Source: Phyto melanocephala
Taxonomy: Eukaryota > Arthropoda > Insecta > Diptera > Rhinophoridae
Length of the DNA: 64,000 bases
NCBI GenBank assembly: GCA_941918925.1
Contig: OW799233.1
Coordinates: forward strand, 113,395,833-113,459,832
Direction: 5' to 3'
Shown here one piece after another: positions 1 to 12,433 of the stretch (positions within the stretch are counted from its first letter, which is position 1; each line of letters starts with the position of its first letter). The position numbers and the translations under genes are program-made. A model generated the notes under the pieces. That model was given only the letters and a program-made list of their open reading frames with translations. It was not told where the DNA came from and ran no database searches.

Positions 1-238
1 TTTTTTAGGGGCGTGGCCCCGCCCACTTTTCTTATCACGAAATTATTTAGTCATGACAGCTCGCTATGTGTGCAAAGTTTCAGAAAAATCAGCCAAGTGC
101 AAGTAGCTAAAACTGATAACTAATTTTTTATGGGCGTGGCCCCGCCCACTTTTTTTCATCCATAAACACTCCTCGGTATGTGTACAACAACTTACCAAAG
201 TTTGAGCCCAATCGGTTTTGCAGTTTCAGAGTCTATAG

Positions 239-269
<31 letters not shown>

Positions 270-290
270 TTTCACTTTTATATATATAGA
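1..290 (-). mobile_element. Helitron, 5' part, cut by window start
   Basis: Read on the minus strand, the segment starts at 290 with TCTATATATATAAAAGTG and a (TG)n run, the same 5' end as the complete Helitron at 15081-15936. It continues through two GC-rich blocks of the type TGGGCGTGGCCCCGCCCA into the window edge. The base before TC (minus strand) is A, as expected for Helitron insertion between A and T. It sits inside the DINE-like fragment that resumes at 291. No coding capacity is seen. Confidence 0.75.
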
Positions 291-388
291 TAGATGAAAG
301 GTGATGAAAGCAATTGGTATTGCATGACTACACGTTGTGAAGGGTAGATAAGATTCAGCACGGCTAAATATAGCACTGTTACTTGTTT
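291..388 (-). mobile_element. DINE-like type A, 5' terminal fragment
   Basis: On the minus strand this is the conserved 5' end of the type A repeat: AACAAGTAACAGTGCTATAT, a degraded ATTCGGC/GCCGAAT hairpin, then CTACCCTTCAC and the block found near 4240, 38650 and 56770. The rest of the element has been displaced by the Helitron ending at 290. Confidence 0.75.
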
Positions 389-399
389 CGCTTATTTTT

Positions 400-1066
400 A
401 TCACAAAAATTTAAATAAGTATATCTCAATTTTTTAAACTAATAAATAATTTTTGAACACGCTTAAGGTACCAAATTATAAGCCGTAATCTCAGAAATTA
501 TTTCTAAGAAAAATTAACAAATCGGTTTGAAATCAACTGAGATATAAGCACCAAAGTACAACCGCTTAGATGTTTTTCCTAAAATTTACAAGCAAAAAAA
601 GATATTTTTCAGTTTCTATTTAACCAAGAGAGCCAATATGGGGATCAAATAAAAAGGCTTGAGTATTAAAATATAGTTAGATTTGAAAATATAAAAACTC
701 AAGATGGCGTTCTAGATTAAATGGCAAATATATGAGTCAAATATAGTAGTTACGGCTTTGTCCCCTTTAACCCCTCACAATGTACAATGTAGTAAACTAT
801 AAAAAAGTGTAAAATCCAAGATGGTGTCTGAAACAAAATGGCAAAGCGAATTTTTTTTAACCTCAACAATATGTATATCAAATAAAAGGGCTTGACTAAT
901 AGAATACAGTAAAATTCAAAATCAAAATGGAGTCGGAAATAATAAAGAAAATAGTGTATTGCATGAAATCTAGGTTAAGCTACGATGGGGGATTGTATCT
1001 TTGTACATGATGGAGAAGGGTGTTATCAGATTCGGCACTGCCGAATATAGCACTCTTACTTTTTTT
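400..1066 (-). mobile_element. DINE-like type B element, minus strand
   Basis: On the minus strand it begins at 1066 with AGTAAGAGTGCTATATTCGGC, the perfect hairpin ATTCGGC-AGT-GCCGAAT and GATAACACCCTTCTCCATCATG, then the type B body with repeated GCCATTTT / GACGCCAT words. Its 3' end is not recognisable. No coding potential. Confidence 0.7.
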
Positions 1067-1114
1067 GTATTCACATTGTCATTTTCTGATATATGTGTCA
1101 CTGTAGTGCTAGAA

Positions 1115-1698
1115 AATTCTTTACTAGTAAGTCTAGTCCTTTCAGATAATACCAGTATTAACGCTCTTGGTTGTCTAGAAGCTAAAACAAATTGGTGTTC
1201 GTTTGTAAATTTTTGGAATATATATTTTTCAAAAAAAAGTTTTACCTATAACTTTAACGATTGGAGCCCGATTTATCCAAAATTTTTCACCAATATCTCT
1301 AAAGGTATATTATATCTACAAATAGTAACAAAGACACCTAAAATTTTTCTATGGATGAAAAATTTTAATTTTGGTGGTAAAACTAAGGGAACAAACAGAG
1401 GCAGCCGCGTTTATTTGCTCACATCTCAGAAAGTTATGGGGCAATTTTGCTGAATTTCAATAGGGATTAATTTCCGGATATTTTCAAAAGATTGATACCA
1501 TACACAGATCTGAGGAACATATAGGTGCTTTTAAAAGTTGATTTCAACTAACACACGGACAGACGGACTCACGGATCGACTCCTCTATTCATAAGCTTTC
1601 AGATAATATATACTTTATGGGGTCAGAAATGAATATTGTAGAAATTACAAACGGAATGACAAATCTATATATACCATTTACACTGTCGTATAAATATA
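1115..1698 (+). mobile_element. DINE-like type B, 3' half
   Basis: This matches the 3' half of the type B copy at 16441-17385: the words CTCTTGGTTGTC, CACACGGACAGACGGAC, ATTCATAAGCTTTCAG and ACTTTATGGGGTCAGAAATG, and the end ACAAACGGAATGACAAA. The terminal hairpin is decayed. The open frame at 1001-1453 is only repeat sequence. Confidence 0.7.
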
Positions 1699-2404
1699 GG
1701 TAAGTTCTCACATGGTGTAATTACATAATTCGATAGCGTAAAGGAGAGAGATTTTCGGCTCTCTTTTTTTATGTATGAAGTTTGACAAATTCCGGAGTTG
1801 AAATATTTTTTTTAATATGTAGTTTGACATACTCCAGAACACAAAAAAATTGTCAGCTGGGCTGGCACCGCCACCTTGTATAAGTGTACCCTGAGTTCTC
1901 ATTCGTTTTTATATATGTACGAGTATATTGCAACAAATTTTTAAATTTTTTTTGTGTATACCTACTGTGTAATGTATATTGGTGAAAACTTTCTCCCTTT
2001 CACTTCTTTAGCCAATAAAATCTGTCTGCAGTTATTAAATCTTAAAATTTTTAAAGTCTTGCAGCCGTGTTCAATTTAAAACAGGTTTCCAACCATTGTC
2101 AAGCTAAACTCAATATATATTTAGTATTGTAAAACGTCTGTACCACTTGATGTTAAATGAGAATTAAAAAAAAGCTTTTTTAAGTTTTTTTTTAATCTAG
2201 TCTGAAATTTTTTTTAAATTGAAATATTCTTATCAAAGTTTATTAAAAAGCTTATCAGAAGGATACAAAATAAAATTAAATGCCTTCCTATAAATTTCCG
2301 TTATTAACTTTATAATTTAAACTACTAAAAAGAAATGTTAAGATAAAAAACTTTTATATTTGATTTATAAAAATCTATATTAAAAGGTTAGCGTAACTAA
2401 TTTC
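1699..2404. other. AT-rich spacer, nothing recognised
   Basis: No gene, RNA or repeat with recognisable ends is seen. A short minus-strand open frame (1708-1902) has no family features and is taken as chance. Confidence 0.5.
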
Positions 2405-3060
2405 AGTCTTAAACAACAAAGAGTGCTATTTTCGGCCGTGCGGGATCTGATAAAAATTTTCACCATCATGGACATAGATATAATTTAATACATCATTTTG
2501 CTTTTTTACTTCCAACGCCATCTTTGATTTTGAAATTGTACATAGTTAGTTTTATTCTACTAGTCAAAACCATTAATTTTACACCCATATTGATGTAGTT
2601 CAGGCGCCATTTTTAAATTCACACTTTTTAAAAGTTTATTGTATTATTCTGGTCAAGTCCTCTTATTTAATACCAATGTTGTGGTGGTAAATGGAAACAA
2701 AGCTGTAATTATTATATTTGTCCAATTTATCCGCCATTTTATTTGGGACGCCATCTTAAATTTGAACTTTTTTATAGTTTACTGTATTATACTGGTCAAG
2801 CCCTTTCATTTAATACTAATTTTAAGGTACTTATATTTGGTAAATTTTGCAATACTAGATTTGACTTATATATGAATTTATTGTACGCCATTTTGTACTA
2901 GCAGCCATCATAGATATTACATAACGTATTATACTTTTTCCTAGTTAAACTTGATACACATATTGACTCTCTCGGCTGTATAGAAGCTGAAACAAATCAA
3001 TCGGTCCCAATTAATGCCGCAAATCGTGGTGTTAGTGTACCCATTTTAATGTATTAAATT
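2405..3060 (+). mobile_element. DINE-like type B, 5' part
   Basis: It starts AACAACAAAGAGTGCTAT with a damaged hairpin (TTCGGCCGTGCGGGATC), then the type B body (ACCATCATGGACATAG, ACGCCATCTTTGATTTTG, CTACTAGTCAA). The 3' end is missing, and the open frame at 2639-2875 is part of it. Confidence 0.65.
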
Positions 3061-3111
3061 AGTATAAAAATTGAAATATTTTGTTATGAGTACCTGGATG
3101 TTTTCCTACTA

Positions 3112-3570
3112 GTCCTACTTCCTACTAGTACAATAATTGTGAATGTTTGGATGTTTGTTACTCACGCAAAAACGTCTGAACGGAACTAAATAAAATTCGG
3201 CACACAGACAGATAACAACCAACATTAACACATAGGCTACACTTTATCACAATATTCAGTCGAATTTGCGGAAATATGTATTAAGTTAATCGATGGTTTA
3301 AGAGTTTTAAGTGTCCAAAATTTACACATACATTAAACCATCCAAAGTCGTCTATAGAAGTATTATGTTCTACATATTTGCATTAAATCCTATCTCACTA
3401 ATATCATAAATATGAATGTTTGTATGTTGTAATGCTTTGACATTGTTTGAGTAAATCAAGCAATAAATGACTACACGGATTTAAATTACATTTTCCGCAC
3501 AGATAGATAACAACCAGAATTGTAACATAAATAGGCTAACTACGCAGACGTAGTTGCCGGCACAGGCTAA
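3112..3570 (+). mobile_element. Two related short Helitron-like copies
   Basis: Two segments, 3112-3252 and 3388-3570, share the words GAATGTTTG.ATGTT, AGATAACAACCA and ACATA.GCTA. This arrangement resembles short non-autonomous arthropod Helitrons. The second copy begins TCCTATCTCACTAATATC and ends with a GC-rich stretch (TAGTTGCCGGCACAGG) followed by CTAA, which fits a Helitron CTRR end. Class assignment is inference from motif resemblance. Confidence 0.4.
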
Positions 3571-3663
3571 AGTTATCACCTTTTAACGATATGATTTATG
3601 ATAATTTACACACTTGGTTAAAATTATTGCAAACAGAAAAGCAAAACATTTTATTCTACACCT

Positions 3664-4320
3664 TTTTATACCCTTCACCTGTTGTGCACAAGGGTATATA
3701 TAGCTTTGTTATTCCGTTTGGAATTTCTAAAATTTTCATTTCCGACTCCATATATATTTTCTGAAAGCTTATGAATAGAGGAGTCGATTAAGTCCTGACC
3801 GTCTGTCCGTGTGTTGGTTGAAATCAACTTTTAGAAGCAACTATATGTTTCTCAGATCTGTATATAGTATCAATCTCTTGGAAATATCCAGGAATGAATC
3901 GCTATTGAAATTCAGCACAATCGCCCCATAACTTTCTGAGATACGACCACCTCGTTTTTTTTTCACAATTACAACAACAACATACATACATGTAAAATAA
4001 CATGCCAAAACAACAAAAATTACAAAAAAAATATATATTAAAAATAAAAAAATTACAAAAAAAAATTCAAAAAAAAATTTAAAAAAAAATTGAAAAAAAA
4101 TTTACAAAAATTTTTTAAAAATTGAAAAAAAAAATATAAAAAAAAAATTTTTTTTTTGGCTCAGCTGGAATTCGATGCCACATTTATTCTAACCAGTATA
4201 TACATATGTACGTATTTTATATGAGATGAATGGTGATAAAAACAATTGTTATTGCATGACTACACGTTGTGAAGGGTATATAAGATTCGGCACGGCCGAA
4301 TATAGCACTATTACTTGTTT
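3664..4320 (-). mobile_element. DINE-like type A element, complete, minus strand
   Basis: On the minus strand it starts at 4320 with AACAAGTAATAGTGCTATAT, the hairpin ATTCGGCCGTGCCGAAT and TATACCCTTCAC. It ends at the left with the 3' hairpin TATACCCTTGTGC / GTGAAGGGTATA. The core holds A/T homopolymer blocks and the conserved line TCGATGCCACAT. The layout (5' hairpin, subterminal inverted repeat, 3' hairpin, no coding) follows DINE-1/Helentron-associated elements. Confidence 0.8.
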
Positions 4321-7300
4321 AATATAAAAACTAAACAAAAAAAAATATTTTTTGGTTACTGCCGGTTAACCGAATTTTTCCTTAAGGCCACATTTTCTGT
4401 TCTGAATTTTAATTTTACTCAACATATTTTTAAATTATACGTTTTATTGAAAAATCCAAGTTTAATTATTGCTCTGTGATTTGTGCGAAAATTATTTTAA
4501 CAAAATTTACGCACTTGGTACAAGTAAGTGTAAACAGGAAGAGTAAGCATACAACTGTAAAAAATATATATTTTTTAAATCCGTTTAACCGCATTTTACC
4601 CGGGTTCACAAAATATTTTTTTTTTTAATTTCTACTTATTTAATGCTGCAGTCATTATTAAAACCTTAATAAGCAAGATATACTTAGCTTCGTTTACATA
4701 TTATTTCAGGAAGTTAATAATGTGTTAGACAAATTCTAAATATTAACATTATAGTTAATTATTATTTATTATAAATTTAATAAGTTAAATTTTTGCCAAT
4801 GTTCATGTAGACATACTTTATAAATTACATTAAATTTTTATTCAAAATATTGTAACATTTTTACCACAGTTTATTTATTTATATTTGTTTTTATTCTAAA
4901 ATATGATAATATTTTTTTTCAACCCAAATATTATTAAACATCAATTTTATTTTAATTAACCTAAAAACAAAAGCAAAGTCGAATGCTGACAAAAAATTAT
5001 TATAATTTTATTTACAAAAAAAAAACACTTTCCTCTTCTTACGTATAAGTTACTTGAAATATTTTCACTTTTTTCTCTTTTTGTATTAAAAAAAAAAAAC
5101 AGGAGATAAATTTAAAAATTTATATTTTCAATTCTAATTTGTATGATAATAATTTTTAAATGTTTGTTAACATTTCATTAAGTTTTGAAGAGTATGTAAC
5201 AGATTTTTAATTAAGCATATTGTAATTACGACTGACGATTTAGTTTAGTACCTTACTTTTATCACACAATATACTGTAAAATTGCTTCCGAGAGGAAAAT
5301 ATTGTCTTCTTTGCTGAAAACTGAAACAAGTTACGTTTTTAAAAATAAACAGGAACAACGCACGTCTTAACAGTTTAAAAAACTATTTGTGAATAAAAGA
5401 CGCGACAAGTTTAAGAATATTTTAAGCAGCCGCTAAAAACTTTTATTTTATTAAACTTATGAACATATGCATGTTAATGTGTATGTGTTTGTTGTATACA
5501 TGTTTAAATCTTGGGTTTTACCTCTTGTTTTTATAAAACGTAAAACAATTGCGTTTGAAAAATTATTTTTAAAACAACAATAAAAATGAAAAAATTTTTG
5601 CTGTACATAAGTTTTGTAACATTTTATAGAAACAGGGAATTAGTCTCTCTCCTGTCTAGGAACATAAAATTATTACAATTAATTCCCACTTAAATATACT
5701 TAACAAGCTATAGTCGGTCGGGCTAGACGTTGTTATGGTTTTGACATTACTCATTAGTCAGTCGAAGGCTAAATATATTAAACACGAAATTTTGTGGTGT
5801 AGTCATATATCATCAAGTGTTGTCTTTATGGTTTTATATGGTCAAATATAGTATAATTTTTAAAGAATCTGATAAAGATTGTATTATTGTAGAATTATTT
5901 GTTGTAAATTTTATCACGATTTGAAATGTAATTTTATGTATGTATATTTATGTACAATAATTTGTATATCAAGCCTCTAATGATACTCTAGAACCAATTA
6001 TGAACTCATTCTCCTAAGACTTGTTAGTCAATTTCAAATGTCAAAGTCTAATTCCGAAAGGAGATTTGCCTTCTTTTTTTAAATTTTATCAAAACACTTG
6101 AAAAAATTTTCAATGTAAAGTAATTTAGTATTATAATGTTCTAAGGAATTATGAATTAAATTGTTAGGAATTTTTTTGTGGAGACTACTTTACCTAATCT
6201 CTTATTTCTTTACTTTTTTTTTATCATAAATCTCGAATTAATTAAAAATTTCGAAAGTAAAAAAATCTAAAATTTCTGTTCAAGTGGAGAAATAACACTG
6301 GTTTGCAAAAAAAACAAAAAAAAATAATAATGTCCGCCATTAAACAAAAATATGTGGACTATTGAGATTTTGTATATTTGGGGTTAAGAGTGGAAAAACC
6401 TTTTCCATTTTCCAATTTATAATTTGTCATTTTTTTGATTCTCTCTTTTTGCTATGCTCGCTTTAGAGGGAATACCCCCCCCCCCCCCCCCACGACTTAT
6501 ACAACAATATATCTGACATAATTATTAACAACACTAGTCTGTAGCAAAAATCACCTTTTTTTTAAGTCAGTCAGCTTTTATATATTTTCAAGTGTTTAGG
6601 AGTTATTCAGAAATAAGGAGCGATAAAATTTTTTTTTATACAAAATAAGTACTATTTGTTGTTTTCAAAACGTCTTAAAAAAATTATTGGGATAAAAATT
6701 TTACATTTTTATAATTTTTTTTGTAAGGCAGGGATATTGTGAATACAATAAGCTTAAATCATTAAAATCAGTTTACAAATCTTAATTTTATATTTTATGG
6801 GGTATTTTGTACAGCTTTGTAAGTGTTTGTGTTTAAACCCAAAGTAGAATATCAAAACAAAAAATCATAGCAAAAGCATCGAGTACAAAAGAGTATTAAG
6901 CAGCGGTTAAACTCATTAATTATATTTAGGACAGTTTAAAGATTTTTTTTAATGCGTGTGAATTTATATTAATTACAAAACGTAAATGTTTCTCTCTATG
7001 CAAGTTTTCTTTGGCCTTGGTCACTATCAAAACATTTAAACATGTTTTAATTGTTATATATGTATTAGTTATAATGTTCTATTTCATCTTTGGTCTGATT
7101 CTTCTTTATTGTATTTTAACATTGTTCTATTTCAGTTTTGTTATATTCTTTATTATTTTTAACGTAAAGCAAAACACCTACTTTTGCCAGTATATATTTC
7201 ATAATGGGAGAGTAATGGTGTGAGTCTAACACTATTTTAAGTTTAATGAGATTACTTGTAAGCCACTTTTTTTATGCCTGTGCAGCTCTTTAGTTATTAT

Positions 7301-7344
7301 CAACTATTTGTTATTTTAAAAATAAAAACCCACTAAAAACTTTT
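4321..7344. other. Long AT-rich intergenic stretch
   Basis: No gene, transposase remnant or structured repeat was recognised. A 70-residue hydrophobic open frame at 7011-7223 is compositionally biased and lacks any family motif. The only sharp feature is a C homopolymer at 6475-6491. Confidence 0.5.
6475..6491. repeat. Poly-C tract, 17 bases
   Basis: An uninterrupted run of 17 C in otherwise AT-rich DNA, likely length-polymorphic. A G-run of similar length occurs near 18511. Confidence 0.9.
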
Positions 7345-7460
7345 AAGCTTTTGCTAAGATAGTTGCGATAACCATGTTAATATTGTTTTAATATTAGTTT
7401 TTGCCGAACGTAGGGTTCGCTCTTTGGAAATGTTCTTAAGGTCAATGGCCCTTAGAACGC
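7345..7460. repeat. Dispersed repeat shared with 47075-47145
   Basis: Words TGCTAAGATAGT, GATAACCATGTTAAT and AAGGTCAATGGCCCTTA recur in the same order near 47083-47140, where they form the right part of a foldback element. This is probably a diverged copy of that MITE. Confidence 0.5.
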
Positions 7461-7749
7461 AACAATAATCATCTCACGCTTTAAGATGCGAAATATATTA
7501 ATAATAATTTTGAAAGACCGCCCCAATGTTCGACAAAAAAAATATATTTTTTTAAACGTTTTAGTCAATAAGCTTTAATGTATGTACATACTCCTTCACA
7601 TATTAATAAATACAAACTCATGTAGGTATTAATAGTATTAATATTGAAAAATACATAAATAAACTATCATAGGACATGGACGGAAAAGTTAGTGCAAATG
7701 TACTATCATACAATTCAAGTTAAGAGTACAATTATAAATCAAAAGTTTT

Positions 7750-8140
7750 ATATTTCATATTCGGCCGACAATACCCTATACCGTCATGTACGTTGTTAAA
7801 ATAATGACATCGTAGCTAAGGTAAAAATTTAGATTTTATGCAATACGCCATTTTATTTATTATTATTATAGTTAAGTATTATCTTTATTTGAATTTTTAC
7901 ATAGCTAATTGCATTCTACTAGTCAAGCCCTTTCATTTGATACCCATATTGTTGAGGTTAAAAACATGTTTTTTCCGTTTCAGACGCTATCTTGATTTTA
8001 TACTTTTTTAATAGAATACTTCATTGTACTGGTCAAACCCGTTTATTTGATACCAATATTGTGGTAATCCCCATATTGGCTGTCTTGATTATATAGAAAC
8101 TGAAAAATATCTATTTCCGTTTGTAAATTTATGGAAAAAC
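7750..8140 (+). mobile_element. DINE-like type B, truncated copy
   Basis: Starts in a damaged hairpin (ATATTCGGCCGACAATACCC) and continues with type B body words (ATGCAATACGCCATTTT, CTACTAGTCAAGCCC, GATACCCATATTG). It lacks the 3' end. A flanking sequence (ACTATCATA.AATTCAAGT.AAGAGTA) is repeated after it at 8148-8188, so the copy is bounded by a long imperfect direct repeat. Confidence 0.65.
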
Positions 8141-8210
8141 ACAAAATATACTATCATAAAATTCAAGTCAAGAGTATAAAATCAAAATTTATATATTTTA
8201 TATAAAAAAA

Positions 8211-8963
8211 AACAAGTAAGAAAACTATATTTGGTCGTGCCGAATCTGATAGTACCCTTCACCGTCATGTACATACATAGGTGTACTGACCACATCGTAG
8301 CTTAGCCTAGATTTTAGATATCATATAATACGCCGTTTTCTTTATTATTACTGGCGTCATATTTAATTTTCAATTTTCACATAGTTTACTGTATTCTACT
8401 AGTCAAGCCCTTTTATTTGATACTAATATGGTTTTCCCCATTTAAGCTCTCTCGGTTTGTATATTTGTGGAAAGACACAGTTCTACTTTGGGGCCTATAT
8501 CTCAGTTGGTTTCAAATCCAAGTGTTAGTTGTTCTTAGAAATAGTTTTTGATATTATGGCTTATAATCTGGTATCTTAAGTGTGTTTAAAAATTGTTTAG
8601 GAGTTTAAAAAACTTTGATAATTAAAAAAAAAATTTTTTTCAAATAATTTTTGCCCATAACTTGCCCGATTAGTGACCAATTTGTCCAAACTCAGAAAGT
8701 TATAAGGCGATTATGCTGATTTCAAATACTATATATCTGTTGCCGAATATTTTTGATATTTTTAAACCTTACACTGACCTTGGAAATTGGAGTCTTTAAA
8801 AGGTTGACTTTAACATACACACGGACAATGCTAAATCGATTCCATTGCTCATAAGCTTTCCGAAAATATATACATTATAGGGTCGAAAATGAATATTGTA
8901 GAAAATTCAAACGAAATGACAAACCTTTATATAACCTTACACTCACTGTGAAGGGTATAATAA
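8211..8963 (+). mobile_element. DINE-like type B element, complete
   Basis: Starts AACAAGTAAGAAAACTATAT, a decayed hairpin, GATAGTACCCTTCACCGTC. It ends with ATTGTAGAAAATTCAAACG and a broken 3' hairpin, CTTACACTCACTGTGAAGGGTATAA written in parts as ACTCACTGTG then AAGGGTATAA. No coding sequence. Confidence 0.75.
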
Positions 8964-9789
8964 GATAAGCAAATTTTACGTAAACAAAAAACTCACTACC
9001 AGATTTTAATAAACGATTGATTTATAATAAGTCCCAGTTATCATATAAATCAGAAAATTATCAAAAACTTTTTTAACATATTAAATATATGTATGTCAGT
9101 GTAGGCTGACTAATATCTAATGTCGGCATTGCAAAAAACAAAATCACCAAAATTAATTCAACATTTTACATGTTATGGTTTTAATATTGTCTTAATTTAT
9201 TTTGTTTACAAATTTTACACATTTTTTACGCAGTAAAACGTTAGTACAACTTTTACAACTATCTAAGTGTTAATATTTTAAAATTAAAACAGAATAAAAT
9301 ATTTGAAAATACAAATAACAAACAAATGTATAAATATTGTTATTTAAATATTTGTGTTGCCTTTACGTCATAAAATGGTTACTTCCATTTACTTATGTTT
9401 ACTCGCAAATTCCTTTTGTTTATATTATTCGTGCATCTACATCAGTATTTATATACAAACGCAAATCACACACTTTTCCCCCGACTACACGAGCAATATG
9501 TTTGGCAATTATTGCCACAGCAATTGCAAAATTCTATTGCCAACACAAGATATTACCGAGTGGACCGCATGAATATGTATTAGAACACATATTTAGCAAT
9601 AAATGTTATAATACATTGCTGAGCAATAGTCTTTTAACACAAGCTCTAAAATTCAATTGCAAAGAAATTCAATGTTACAACAACACTGAAGTAGTAGAGA
9701 ACACCAAAGAAAAAATTAAAAAAATATTAAAATTAACATTGTAAATATTTTTTGTAAAATTTTCAATTTTAAGTTTTAAGATAATTACG
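8964..9789. other. AT-rich spacer with overlapping chance frames
   Basis: Three overlapping plus-strand open frames (9337-9744, 9354-9572, 9395-9583) occupy different frames of the same stretch. None shows a known motif and all are cysteine- and tyrosine-rich in the way AT-rich DNA yields. It may be left-hand sequence of the hAT remnant that follows. No gene is supported. Confidence 0.4.
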
Positions 9790-10272
9790 TGTTCACCACC
9801 TAGAGATAAGCTTGAATTTAACGCCGTCTTTTTGCCGGTTAATATGCTCAAAGCGTTTATTGACTTGTCAGAAAGTCTACTTCTGATTTTATTAACAAAC
9901 TGCCCTGTTACAGAAGACACTGTTTTACTTTTGACCGATGTTGGACGAATAGTTACAAGTGCATTTAACAAATGCATATATTCATAATTTTTAAAGATCC
10001 TTCACCACTTCCCTTTCAAAAAAATGTTAACTCTTTCTTTACGGAAATTTTGAAGGATTGGTAACGTGGGCTGAGTTTTTTTTAATTTTTGACGGCAGTT
10101 CTTTCTGATTTTTCATATAAGCTAACTTCTTCTCTCAGATTGCTTTGTGCAATGATTTCAAATGACGCATAAATCCGCTGATGTAAACAGCAAAAGAGGA
10201 AACAAATTAGCGAGTAACCGATAAATTTTTAAAGCTAATCAAGCAATTACATTTTCATAATCCTGTTCCACT
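9790..10272 (-). pseudogene. hAT transposase, internally deleted remnant
   Basis: On the minus strand, near 10180-10200, the translation ISGFMRHLKSLHK is the second half of a BED zinc finger. About 200 bases later (9960-9830) the frame reads RPTSVKSKTVSSV followed by NKIRSRLSDKSINAL, the C-terminal hAT dimerisation signature. A full hAT transposase has 500 or more residues between these parts, so this is an internal deletion copy with stop codons and frameshifts. The minus-strand start CAGTGGAACAGG at about 10272 fits a hAT terminal repeat; the other end is not confirmed (CAGTGTAGGCTG near 9097 is a weak candidate). It cannot encode transposase. Confidence 0.65.
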
Positions 10273-10448
10273 GTACTTACTAAAATATTTTTTTAAAATA
10301 ATGCTTAAAAGACATACATAAAAGTATGTGTATATAAGTAGTTCTATTAATATCAAATTTTAAATCTTTCAAATGAGAACAAGTTATAATAATTGATTAA
10401 AAAATGCGAATTAATATACATACATATGTACATGCATACATAAATACA

Positions 10449-11550
10449 GCTAAGGTAAAAATAATAGCACCAACTTAAAAGTTTTAGTAAATCTATTTAC
10501 ATCCTGCCATATGTTGCATCGATTTCAGCAAAAACGCAATAACAATAACAAAATTATAATATAAGAATAACAAAAAGGGGAAAAGCTCAAGTTTGGTAAA
10601 TTTCGTTCTCACTTACTACAGCAAAAAATATGAATTTGTATGTGAAGTTTAATTTACAAAATCAATTTTCATATAAACTTGTGAGTTAAATAGATGATAT
10701 TTACATCCAACACTAAGACATTCCGATTAAAGAGTGCTGATGATGAAACCGTAGCTGGTTTCGAAAATGCATTCCACTCGGCTGGTGTCGGGATTAAAAC
10801 TTACTTTTCCAACATATTCTTTCATTATCTTCATATAAAAAGAAGAAAATAAGAAATTTAGTATGAGAATGAACTAGAGCCAAAATAAAAAAAAAATAAA
10901 GTCTTTAAAAATTATTATAATAATAAAAAAATATTTTCTTATTTCAAAAGCTCCAAAACGCTAAATATTTAAAAAACTTATTGATCCAATTAAAAAAAAA
11001 ACACATTATCACAATGTTCTGAAGAAAATTAAGCAATATTAAAGAATATTTTACTTTGGCGTTTCCTTTACGACGTATAACACTTTACCATCTAATTTAA
11101 TAAGTTTTTACATCTTTCTACAGAAATTTCTTTCTATGGAATTTTATATTTAATTTACAATTTTCTAAAGTCGTTCTGTACTTATTGTTTTCATCCAAGA
11201 TATTGCCTTCTTTTCGTCTGCCCTTAGACTTTCAATAGCGTTCAAGTTCGAAGGCTGTGCAGTACACACCACCACATTTATAAATTTATCAGTAAACAAC
11301 TTGTTTGTTATATTGATCGCACAAAATTTAATATGTTGTTAAATAATCGATCATAAGTATCAGACAGTTATAAAATGAAATGTAAAACTAACATCGCCCT
11401 AAGAGAACAGAAAATATGTAATTGTTTTTAACATTTATAAAAAAATCTTAAATCTTTTTTTATATTAAAAATCTTTAATCTTAATTTCTTCAATGTATAA
11501 GAATATAATTGTAACTGGAGCTACTTTTTTGATCGGCACTGTATGTACAT
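10449..11550 (-). mobile_element. Decayed Tc1/mariner-type element
   Basis: The ends show weak inverted similarity: left TA-CAGCTAAGGTAAAAATA, right (minus strand) TA-CAGTGCCGATCAAAAAA. Between them, on the minus strand at 11165-11345, the translation includes AQPSNLNAIESL, close to the SPDLNPIENLW catalytic-E block of Tc1-like transposases. The remainder is decayed. The class rests on that block plus the TA-CAG ends. Confidence 0.45.
10737..10766 (+). other. Hammerhead-like core CTGATGA-stem-GAAA
   Basis: CTGATGA (10737-10743), one extra T, a perfect 6-bp stem GAAACC/GGTTTC around GTAGCT, then GAAA. This is the order of a hammerhead ribozyme core, which is known from Penelope-like elements. 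The extra T and the lack of convincing stems I and III make activity unlikely. See findings. Confidence 0.25.
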
Positions 11551-12433
11551 ATGTATTTGTTTATAATAAATGTATAGTAAAAAAAAATTATTCTACCGTG
11601 CTAGGATTATTTTTAACATTCTACCGGACATTGATAAGAACTATGTGGGGATCTCAATAATTATTAAGACGTTTATTTTCCAAAACTTTATTTGCCCCAG
11701 TCGGTAATTAGCGAAATAGTATACTGAAGTTTTATGTTTAAAATAAAATAATTTTGATGTTCAAATGTTTAGCATAAAAATAACACAATAATCCTTACTA
11801 CAACTTACTATCCATAACAAACAAGTTAGTAAACAGTAGTTAAACACATTTTGATCTTTTACAGTTAGTTTTTAAACCATATTTATTTTTGAAATTTTAA
11901 ATACAGTGCATAAAACTCTGTATTCATTACTTAAAGTATTTTTAGTTTTTGTCTATATTTATAAATGCTTGCTTTAATATTGACTTTAATCGTTGCGAAG
12001 GTCATAAATGGAAACCGCAGATTAAATTTTTGTTTTTCTTAATGCAAAATTTTAATAGTTTAATTTGCTATATGATCAATAATGGGGTTTTAAAGTAATT
12101 TGTTATTTAACAAAATAAATTATTAAATTTGTTTATCAAAATTTATAAATGAAAACAATTATTTTAAAATTTGTTTTTCGTGGAAATCTTCTTTTCTTAA
12201 CAGATGTTAGTACTACTACTTTTTTTTAATTATACTAACGGTCTAACTGTAATTAGTTATTTTGTACAGCTAATAAATATCTGAATAGGGTTTTTGACTT
12301 TTATATGTGTTTTAAATGAAACCGAGATTTTGAAATTTTAATTTATCTGTAGCAAAAATGAAAATCGGCATAAACAAATTGAGATATTTAAATCCGGAAT
12401 AAATAACATATTTTAATTTATAATTTAGTTAGA
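11551..12433. other. AT-rich spacer, nothing recognised
   Basis: No coding region, structured repeat or transposon end was found in this stretch. Confidence 0.5.

Noticed and set aside
242..266. (CA)n microsatellite as an independent feature
   Set aside because: It is part of the Helitron 5' region, present as (TG)n in the copy at 15111.
1001..1453. 150-codon open frame
   Set aside because: It crosses the boundary between two DINE-like copies, and its second half is the same sequence that recurs in other type B copies.
7011..7223. Hydrophobic 70-residue frame that could be a membrane peptide
   Set aside because: Composition follows the AT-rich DNA, there is no signal or family motif, and no neighbouring exon.
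9337..9744. 135-codon frame with overlapping frames
   Set aside because: Three frames are open over the same stretch, which is expected by chance in low-complexity DNA. No recognisable domain.
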